From the NCBI GenBank assembly GCA_046046455.1, contig JBJOJS010000055.1:1-20365 (forward strand): 20,365 nt of DNA. Direction: 5' to 3'. Every line of letters begins with the position of its first letter. Position 1 is the first letter of the stretch. Under the pieces are notes generated by a model. That model made no database searches. It was not told where the DNA came from and was given only the letters and a program-made list of their open reading frames with translations. Below, in pieces: positions 15,608 through 20,365 of this stretch. This DNA comes from Mxb001 sp046046455 (GTDB lineage: Bacteria; Actinomycetota; Actinomycetes; S36-B12). Both the position numbers and the translations under genes were made by a program.

Positions 15608-15888
15608 GCGTCAGAGACTCTCGAATTGGGTACTTCAAGACTCAGGGTCCGGCGAATGGCTTGGTCTACGAGAACGTCGGAGTGGTGGACTGGGGCAACT
15701 ACTACTGGAACCCAGGTCCGTGGGCCCGCACTGACACGCGAGCGCTCTCGTCCAGCGGGGGCACGTTCATCGAGTACTTCCGGCATCACACCTGGTGGGG
15801 CATCGACAAATACGCGGTCACGTGGTACGCCTCGGACCGGTGCACCTGGTTCCTGGCGCGGTGGTCACCCGGCGGCTCCTGCTGGTGA
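14848..15888 (+). CDS. Secreted four-cysteine protein of unrecognised family, paralog 1
   Basis: The protein has 346 residues and no family was recognised. A Sec signal peptide spans 1-28 (hydrophobic core VSVVSGALVASLLAG, cleavage near AAA-AP). An N-terminal domain at about 44-200 (TVKVDFVMGLPAGSASF...VEVFVDMPPKI) looks like mostly beta structure. A charged linker (about 204-225) follows. The C-terminal domain at about 226-346 has four cysteines (229, 240, 332, 345), is rich in Trp and Tyr (DWGNYYWNPG, TWWGIDKYAVTWYASDRC) and ends in GSCW, suggesting two disulfides in an extracellular domain. ATG 14848 is chosen because it begins the signal peptide, has a -10 box 6 nt upstream and aligns with paralog 2; the longer frame from 14665 would span the terminator. 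Adhesion or wall binding is possible; function is unknown. Confidence 0.85.
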   Translation: MSLVARVVSVSVVSGALVASLLAGPAAAAPAPAVSPHDGVKPHPKTVKVDFVMGLPAGSASFVPADDSGEYLLTLRDVPDRVRVTELTTAEESASLPVKAFLAYWTGYGDVTGQFTKNPPRAVVQGTDSSGDRVEVVVRLRDATREGSTVRFDAEVITNPKGLRKVEAKVDQVDPTHVVEHLIVSDPEKLTGVEVFVDMPPKITQPEEEAARRAVRQSDTAQTPRTLTCNGVRSSRLTTCWNDITPEQAQTWPGVRDSRIGYFKTQGPANGLVYENVGVVDWGNYYWNPGPWARTDTRALSSSGGTFIEYFRHHTWWGIDKYAVTWYASDRCTWFLARWSPGGSCW

Positions 15889-15921
15889 GCCTTCGTGCGC
15901 TGACGTGACCCCCTGATTCCT

Positions 15922-16744
15922 GGCTATACACGGAGTAGCCGGACCGCTACCTTCGGCTGATGCGTCTTGTGTCCCATGTGGTGTCCGTGTCGGCGTTGGG
16001 TGGGGCGCTGGTGGCGTCCTTGCTGGTGGGGCCTGCGGCGGCAGCTCCTGCGCCAGTGGCGGGTGAGATCCCTTCTGTCTCACCTCGTGATGGAGTGAAG
16101 CCACACCCGCAGACGGTGAAGGTTGACTTCGTGATGGGGCTGCCGGCGGGTTCGGCGTCGTTCGTGCCGTCGGATGAGTCGGGGGAGTTTCGGCTCATCG
16201 TGCGTGATGTGCCGGATCGGGTGCGGGTGACGGAGTTGACCACGGCCGAGGAGTCGGCGTCGCTGCCGCTGGATGCGTTCCTTGCGTACTGGACGGGCTA
16301 TGGCGATGTGACGGGCCAGTTCGAGAAGAGGCCTCCGCGTGCGATGGTGCAGGGCACCGACGCTGACGGGGATCTCGTGGAAGTCGTGGTGTGGCTGCGT
16401 GACGCCACGCTCAAGGACGAGACGGTGCGATTCGACGCCGAGGTCATCACCAACCCCGAGGGGCTGCGCAAGGTCGAGGCCAAGGTCGACGATGTGGACC
16501 AGACCGACGTGGGTGAGCACCTCGTCGTGTCCGATCCGGGGAGGTTGACCGGTGTCGAGGTGTTCGTCGATATGCCTCCGAAGATCACCCAGCCGGACGA
16601 GGAGACCGCGCGCAAGACAGCCCGAAAGGCTGATGCCGCTCAGACCGCGACGCCGCGGACCCTCACGTGCAATGGGGTGCGCTCAAGCCGGCTGACCACC
16701 TGCTGGAACGACATCACCCCGGAGCAGGCGCAATCGTGGCCAGG
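15922..16744 (+). repeat. Tandem duplication, copy 2
   Basis: Partner of 14810-15607. It differs by small in-frame indels, such as five extra codons after the signal peptide and two before TPRTLTC, and by scattered substitutions. Confidence 0.85.
15935..15953 (+). promoter_or_regulatory. Operator-like inverted repeat and leaderless -10, paralog 2
   Basis: GTAGC-CGGACC-GCTAC (15935-15950) overlaps TACCTT (15948-15953), which is 6 nt before ATG 15960. The arms differ from those of copy 1, yet pairing symmetry is retained. Confidence 0.5.
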
Positions 16745-17081
16745 CAAGTGGGTCACCATGCTCAATACAGACCCGTCCAATGGTCAGGGCTTGTTCTACC
16801 AGCAGTTCTATCCGGCTTTTCCCGGCGGCCCGGCTGATGGCTGGATCTACGAGAATGTCGGCGTGGTGGACTGGGGTAACTACTACTGGAATCCGGGAAC
16901 GGCGTTCTTCTCTGGCGGGTCCCGACGGCTCGAGGACGATGCTGAAGGCCGGCGGACATTCATCCGCTACGCCAAGCATCAGACCTGGTACGGCGTCGAC
17001 AAGCACGCGGTCACGTGGTTCGCGACGGACCGGTGCAGCTGGTTCGTCGCGAGATGGACACCCAGCGGCTCCTGCTGGTGA
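15960..17081 (+). CDS. Secreted four-cysteine protein of unrecognised family, paralog 2
   Basis: The protein has 373 residues and is clearly a paralog of the preceding gene. The signal peptide (MRLVSHVVSVSALGGALVAS onward, cleavage near 28-30), the beta-rich N-terminal domain and the four-cysteine C-terminal domain (Cys 237, 248, 359, 372, ending GSCW) are all conserved. The main difference is a region after the shared AQSWPG, where paralog 2 carries about 20 extra residues (KWVTMLNTDPSNGQGLFYQQ and on) before the shared YENVGVVDWGNYYWNPG block, and a longer charged loop after NPG. The variable part thus lies inside the cysteine-bounded domain, as a binding-loop would. It is 71 bp downstream of paralog 1 and has its own -10 box. 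Function is unknown. Confidence 0.85.
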   Translation: MRLVSHVVSVSALGGALVASLLVGPAAAAPAPVAGEIPSVSPRDGVKPHPQTVKVDFVMGLPAGSASFVPSDESGEFRLIVRDVPDRVRVTELTTAEESASLPLDAFLAYWTGYGDVTGQFEKRPPRAMVQGTDADGDLVEVVVWLRDATLKDETVRFDAEVITNPEGLRKVEAKVDDVDQTDVGEHLVVSDPGRLTGVEVFVDMPPKITQPDEETARKTARKADAAQTATPRTLTCNGVRSSRLTTCWNDITPEQAQSWPGKWVTMLNTDPSNGQGLFYQQFYPAFPGGPADGWIYENVGVVDWGNYYWNPGTAFFSGGSRRLEDDAEGRRTFIRYAKHQTWYGVDKHAVTWFATDRCSWFVARWTPSGSCW

Positions 17082-17138
17082 CCCCCCAGATTGGTTGATT
17101 CGCCGTACCTTCCGGGCCGCTGCTGGCATGCTTCGGCC

Positions 17139-17888
17139 ATGAGAGCCACGTTGCGTCCTGTCCTTGCTGTATCGGTGGCGCTTGCCGCGGCCCTGCCTCT
17201 GGTGATCGCCGGTCCAGCCCAGGCAACTGCCTATCGGCCCCTCGACGAGCGAGCCCTGGTGAACTCCTCACTGAGTGCCGCGGACGTCCCGCGTTGGATG
17301 CGCCGCGGCAATGAGCCGCAGATGCTGAGCGAGTTCAAGCAGGGCCGACAGGCCGTCCGTCCTGACCTATGCCCGTCCGACGTGGTGAACAACCCCAACG
17401 TCCTCGGCAGGCGCCCCCAACAGTCCATGAAGTCGGTCGCGTTCACCAGGGGAGGTCCGGACGCACTCAAGGTGACCTACATCGAGTCGTCCATCTTCCA
17501 GTACCGCTCCCGAGCGGACGCGGAGAGCGCATGGAATTTCCTCAGTCAGCAGGCTCAGACCTGTCGGAGTTTCGTCGCGGAAGAGAACGACCCCTTCGGA
17601 GGTCGCGTCTATCAGGAGGTCCGCACCCGCGTCGAGACGCTGCCCACGCTCTTCGGCGCCGCCGGGCTTGAGATCTCTACTGACGTCGACGCCGGCGTCG
17701 AGGGCGTCGGCGTGTCCGTCAAGGGCGATATCCATGCCCACTACTACATCGCGGGCACGTCCGTCGTGCGCGTGCTGTTCACCAACGTCGACGGCGATTC
17801 GCGCGGCATAGGTCGAGTGTCCGAAGGATTCGTCCAGACGATGGCGATCGTTCTGGCGCAGCGGGTGGAGCGTCACAGCTCGCGCTAG
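17139..17888 (+). CDS. Secreted protein, possibly PknH-like sensor domain
   Basis: The protein has 249 residues. A signal peptide occupies 1-29 (VLAVSVALAAALPLVIAGPAQA, cleavage after AQA). The mature part has two cysteines (78, 142). It contains ESSIFQYRSRADAESAWNFLSQQAQTC, a pattern in which an alpha-helical stretch ends in Cys, and a C-terminal strand-helix region (HYYIAGTSVVRVLFTNVD...EGFVQTMAIVLAQRVERH). This layout recalls the extracellular PknH-type sensor domain of actinobacterial lipoproteins and kinases, but the match is weak and from memory. It lacks a lipobox. ATG 17139 was chosen as the start of the signal peptide; TACCTT at 17106-17111 may be its -10, leaving a short leader. It is not homologous to the two preceding paralogs. 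Confidence 0.75.
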   Translation: MRATLRPVLAVSVALAAALPLVIAGPAQATAYRPLDERALVNSSLSAADVPRWMRRGNEPQMLSEFKQGRQAVRPDLCPSDVVNNPNVLGRRPQQSMKSVAFTRGGPDALKVTYIESSIFQYRSRADAESAWNFLSQQAQTCRSFVAEENDPFGGRVYQEVRTRVETLPTLFGAAGLEISTDVDAGVEGVGVSVKGDIHAHYYIAGTSVVRVLFTNVDGDSRGIGRVSEGFVQTMAIVLAQRVERHSSR

Positions 17889-18163
17889 GTCTTCTCGCTA
17901 GCACGAAGCGAGGTCCCAGCTTTCTGATGTCCACTGAGCTCCAGACAATCAATTGAAACAACCCGGAATGCTCCAACGAGGAGAGGTCGGGCGACTAGCC
18001 CTTACCTCCGCCTTACCCTCACGTGCATGCGGCCTTACCTCGCGGTGAGCAGGGTGGTCTCGACACGGACCACCGTGTCGGCGAGGCGGCATCACCCTGA
18101 GCCCACTCGTCAACGCATGTGCGGCCATCGCATGGTCGCACCGAGTGAGGGGACCAGTTTCGG
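17889..18163. other. Intergenic region with CTTACC repeats
   Basis: No gene is apparent. The segment 17940-17970 is less GC-rich than its surroundings. CTTACCTC (18001-18008), CTTACCCTC (18012-18020) and CTTACCTC (18034-18041) are near-identical direct repeats that could be binding sites for a regulator of the downstream b5 gene. Confidence 0.35.
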
Positions 18164-18490
18164 ATGAAGCGATCCACCACCACAGCTGTCATCGCCGCGA
18201 GCCTTCTGGCGGGAGCGGCGCTCACTACCGCCCCAGCCCAGGCCGCACCAGCGCGGACGATCACGAAGGCCGAAGTGGCCCGGCACGCGACGGCGAGCGA
18301 CTGCTGGGTCATTGTCGGACGAAACGTCTACGACGTGACCTCCTACATTCCTCGGCACCCGGGGGGCCAGGGTCAGATCACTCCGCTGTGCGGCGGGCAG
18401 GCGACTGCGGCGTTCACCGGTCAACATGCCGGTGACGGCAGTGCACTTCGTGCGCTGGCGAGCATGAAGATCGGCAAAGTGAAGCGCTGA
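18164..18490 (+). CDS. Exported cytochrome b5-like heme-binding protein
   Basis: The protein has 108 residues. A Sec signal peptide covers 1-28 (TTTAVIAASLLAGAALTTAPAQA, cleavage near AQAA). The remainder is one cytochrome-b5 domain: ITKAEVARHATASDCWVIVGRNVYDVTSYIPRHPGG is the classic b5 N-terminal half. The axial heme ligand His65 is in HPGG and the second is probably His88 in FTGQHAGDGS, 23 residues later, close to the canonical spacing. Two cysteines (47, 76) could form a disulfide in the extracytoplasmic domain. Bacterial exported b5 domains are known but little studied; an electron-transfer or heme-binding role outside the membrane is inferred, and no partner oxidoreductase is in view. 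The start is ATG 18164, with GAGGGG about 12 nt upstream, a loose spacing. Confidence 0.85.
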   Translation: MKRSTTTAVIAASLLAGAALTTAPAQAAPARTITKAEVARHATASDCWVIVGRNVYDVTSYIPRHPGGQGQITPLCGGQATAAFTGQHAGDGSALRALASMKIGKVKR

Positions 18491-18588
18491 ACGGATGCCG
18501 GACGGATCCGACGCGATCACGTCCCTCGCGCGAGGCCCCGCCCTGGGATGAACGCTCGACATCGTGACTGGCCACTAGAGCGGGTAGC

Positions 18589-18637
18589 CCCCGGAGGGTG
18601 GGTGGCGTCGAGCGTGATGCCGCCCACCCATCCGGGG
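18589..18637. terminator. Bidirectional hairpin between the b5 and glycine-rich genes
   Basis: CCCCGGAGGGTGGGTGGC (18589-18606) pairs with 18619-18637 to form an 18-bp stem, with one mismatch and one bulged A at 18630 and a 12-nt loop. It stands between two convergent genes, 98 bp after the b5 stop and 15 bp after the stop of the glycine-rich gene. Confidence 0.7.
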
Positions 18638-18652
18638 ATGTGACCGCTGGGA

Positions 18653-20365
18653 TCAGGGCGTGTTGGTCCCGTTGGCCCCATTCGATGCCGAGCCCCCACC
18701 GATGGCGGTTCCGGCACCTCCGAGGCCACCGAGGCTGCCTGAGGTGGCGCTGCCGTTGCCTCCCGCGCCACCCGTGGCAATGCCCTGAGCCCCGCCATTA
18801 ACCAAGGCTGCGCCGCCCACGCCGCCGGTGCCGCCCTGGGTGGCGGCTCCTGTGCCACCGATTCCGCCTCTGCCGCCGCGCGCAAGGCTGGTGCTCGGCC
18901 CCGTGGCCGATGCGGAACCACCGATACCGCCCGTGCCCCCGGTAGCGAGAGTCGACGCACCACCCGCGCCCGCGGTGCCACCGATAGCGATGACGTAGGC
19001 GCTGCCGTTGGCTGCAGTGGCCGCACCACCTGCTCCGCCGAGTCCGCCGTTCGCCGCCAGCGCCGCCTTGGCCACCGGTCGCACCGGTTGCAGACCCTGT
19101 GGCGGTAGCGCTACCGCCAGCTCCGCCGAGGCCGCCGTCGCCGCTGCCGCCGCCGACTCCGCCAGCGCCACCATTGCCGCCGGTAGGCGTACCGGTCGTG
19201 TTCGCCGCCGCCCCGCCGGCACCACCGTTGCCGCCGTTGGCCGCGGAGCCTCCGCCACCGCCGACGCCGCCATTGCCGCCCGTGGTCGCGCCATTGCCGC
19301 CCGCCCCACCGTGTCCGCCACGGGCTCCCGCGCCGCCGATTCCGCCCGCGCCGCCATTGCCACCCGTGGTGGTGGTGCCATTGCCGCCCGCGCCGCCAGC
19401 GCCACCGATCGCACCAGAGCCGGCATTGCCGCCGCTGCCGCCGTTGCCGCCGGCGGTGCTCCCGTTACCGCCCGCGCCACCAGCGCCGCCGGGCCCGCCT
19501 GTGCCACCGGCGCCACCTGTGCCACCGTTGGAGCCGGCGCCGGAAACGTTGTTGAATCCGGCCCCGCCAGCGCCACCGCCACCGCCGACTCCGGTCGCAC
19601 CTGCCGTGCCGGCCGTGCCGGCCGTGCCCCCGCCCGCGGCACCTGCGGCACCGAGTGCGCCACCGGCGCCCTGATTGCCGCCCGCGCCGCCCTGGCCGCC
19701 AGCGCCACCGGCGACTCCGGATGCCGAGCCGTTGCCGCCCCAGCTGCCGTTACCACCGGCACCGCCATTGCCGCCGTTGCCACCCGTGGAGCCGGCAATC
19801 GCGGCGGCGCCACCGGCGCCACCGGCACCACCAGCGCCACCATTGGCACCCGTGCCACCGTTACTGCCGGCCTGGCCCACCACCAGCGCGCCTGCATGCG
19901 CCGCCAGGCCCGCGTTCCCACCATTGCCTCCGCGGGACCCATTCCCCCCGAGGCTGCCCGCAAAGGCTGGGGTCGCTCCGCCCGCATTGCCGGCACCGCC
20001 GTTACCGCCGGCACCGGCGCTCCCGCCGTTTCCACCAGCTGCGGCGAGTCCACCGTTGCCGCCGGGGCCACCAGCACCACCAGCACCCGCATTTCCTCCG
20101 GTGCCTGCCGCGCCAGCGACCGCACCACCGACGCCGCCTTGCCCACCGTTACCACCCGAAGCACCGCTGGCGCCGTTGGGCTGATCGCCTGCCGCGAAGC
20201 CGCTGCCACCGCTGCCACCTGCACCAGCCGGGCCGCCCGCGCCACCGTTGCCACCGATGCCACCGTTGGTGGTTGCGCCGCCGGCACCGCCGGCACCGCC
20301 GTTGCCGCCCGCAGTCCCCGACACGGCCGCCTGGCCAGAGAGCGCGTTCGGACCGATGAAGCCAG
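18653..20365 (-). CDS. PGRS-like glycine/asparagine-rich repeat protein (5' end outside window, frameshifted)
   Basis: On the minus strand an open frame enters at the right edge (GFIGPNALSGQAAVSGTAGG) and continues as hundreds of residues of GGNGGAGG, GGTGG and GAGG repeats. This is the composition of mycobacterial PE-PGRS tails and other actinobacterial glycine-rich surface proteins. At about 19052 the repeat moves to another frame. Removing one base there gives a continuous product of about 569 visible residues ending SASNGANGTNTP at TGA 18655-18653. The last 130 residues are less regular (SAYVIAIGGTAGAGG). No PE domain, signal peptide or LPXTG motif is visible; the N-terminus lies outside. 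If the frameshift is real, the protein in the first frame would run on into Arg-rich sequence to 18798. The plus-strand Pro/Ala-rich frames here are mirror images of the repeat. Confidence 0.75.
   Translation of the reverse strand: MASSVRTRSLARRPCRGLRAATAVPAVPAAQPPTVASVATVARAARLVQVAAVAAASRQAISPTAPAVLRVVTVGKAASVVRSLARQAPEEMRVLVVLVAPAATVDSPQLVETAGAPVPAVTAVPAMRAERPQPLRAASGGMGPAEAMVGTRAWRRMQARWWWARPAVTVARVPMVALVVPVAPVAPPRLPAPRVATAAMAVPVVTAAGAATARHPESPVALAARAARAAIRAPVAHSVPQVPRAGARPARPARQVRPESAVAVALAGPDSTTFPAPAPTVAQVAPVAQAGPAALVARAVTGAPPAATAAAAAMPALVRSVALAARAAMAPPPRVAMAARAESAAREPVADTVGRAAMARPRAAMAASAVAEAPRPTAATVVPAGRRRTRPVRLPAAMVALAESAAAAATAASAELAVALPPQGLQPVRPVAKAALAANGGLGGAGGAATAANGSAYVIAIGGTAGAGGASTLATGGTGGIGGSASATGPSTSLARGGRGGIGGTGAATQGGTGGVGGAALVNGGAQGIATGGAGGNGSATSGSLGGLGGAGTAIGGGSASNGANGTNTP
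19045..19060 (-). other. Apparent +1 frameshift site in the glycine-rich gene
   Basis: The plus strand reads CGCCGTTCGCCGCC, whereas the recurrent repeat unit in this gene is GCCGTTGCCGCC. Dropping the C at 19052 restores GAGGNGGLGGAGG across the junction. Confidence 0.75.

Noticed and set aside
19099..20184. Two plus-strand Pro/Ala-rich frames (191 and 169 codons)
   Set aside because: They are the complement of GGN-rich codons. The glycine-rich minus frame continues past both and off the window edge, and its Asn/Ser/Thr punctuation is typical of PGRS-like proteins.
18653..20365. CRISPR array or satellite repeat
   Set aside because: Repeat units are irregular, have no constant spacers and follow a codon-phased GGX pattern, so this is a protein repeat.

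Overview
The window comes from a GC-rich actinobacterium (Actinomycetota). The evidence is the strongly GC-biased third codon position, frequent GTG starts, TANNNT-type -10 boxes placed for leaderless transcription, a GAAC-N4-GTTC type SOS box, and the neighbourhood miaB-miaA-dapF-hflX followed by lexA, a LysM division-inhibitor-like gene, nrdR and nrdJ, which is typical of the phylum. The species cannot be named from the sequence.

Layout. Positions 1-119 hold the 3' end of an unidentified gene. A secreted collagen-like protein follows (214-1296). Next come the tRNA-modification pair miaB (1339-2778) and miaA (2786-3646). A PIG-L deacetylase on the minus strand (3643-4395) converges on miaA and diverges from a GT4 glycosyltransferase (4431-5528). 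The glycosyltransferase begins a tightly packed run with dapF (5538-6374), hflX (6365-7756) and a DinG-type helicase (7753-9675). lexA (9693-10370, minus) converges on dinG and diverges from a ChiZ/DivS-like LysM membrane protein (10628-10987). Two SOS boxes lie between lexA and the LysM gene and sit on their promoters. nrdR (11351-11890) and the B12-dependent ribonucleotide reductase nrdJ (11934-14735) follow, with a promoter and two NrdR-box-like palindromes upstream and a perfect 17-bp hairpin downstream.

The right third is an accessory, secretion-oriented region. It holds two tandem paralogous secreted proteins of unrecognised family (14848-15888 and 15960-17081), another secreted protein (17139-17888), an exported cytochrome-b5-like protein (18164-18490) and, on the minus strand and running off the window, a long PGRS-like glycine-rich protein (18653-20365). 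The glycine-rich frame is broken by an apparent single-base insertion near 19052.

The left two thirds are conserved housekeeping and stress genes: tRNA i6A/ms2i6A modification, meso-DAP supply for lysine and peptidoglycan, ribosome rescue, DNA repair and dNTP supply. They are linked by LexA and NrdR control. The less-described content is in the surface and secreted proteins, mainly the four-cysteine tandem paralogs with a duplicated promoter/operator block, the exported b5 domain and the frameshifted glycine-rich protein. No tRNA, rRNA, CRISPR, IS element or phage gene was seen.
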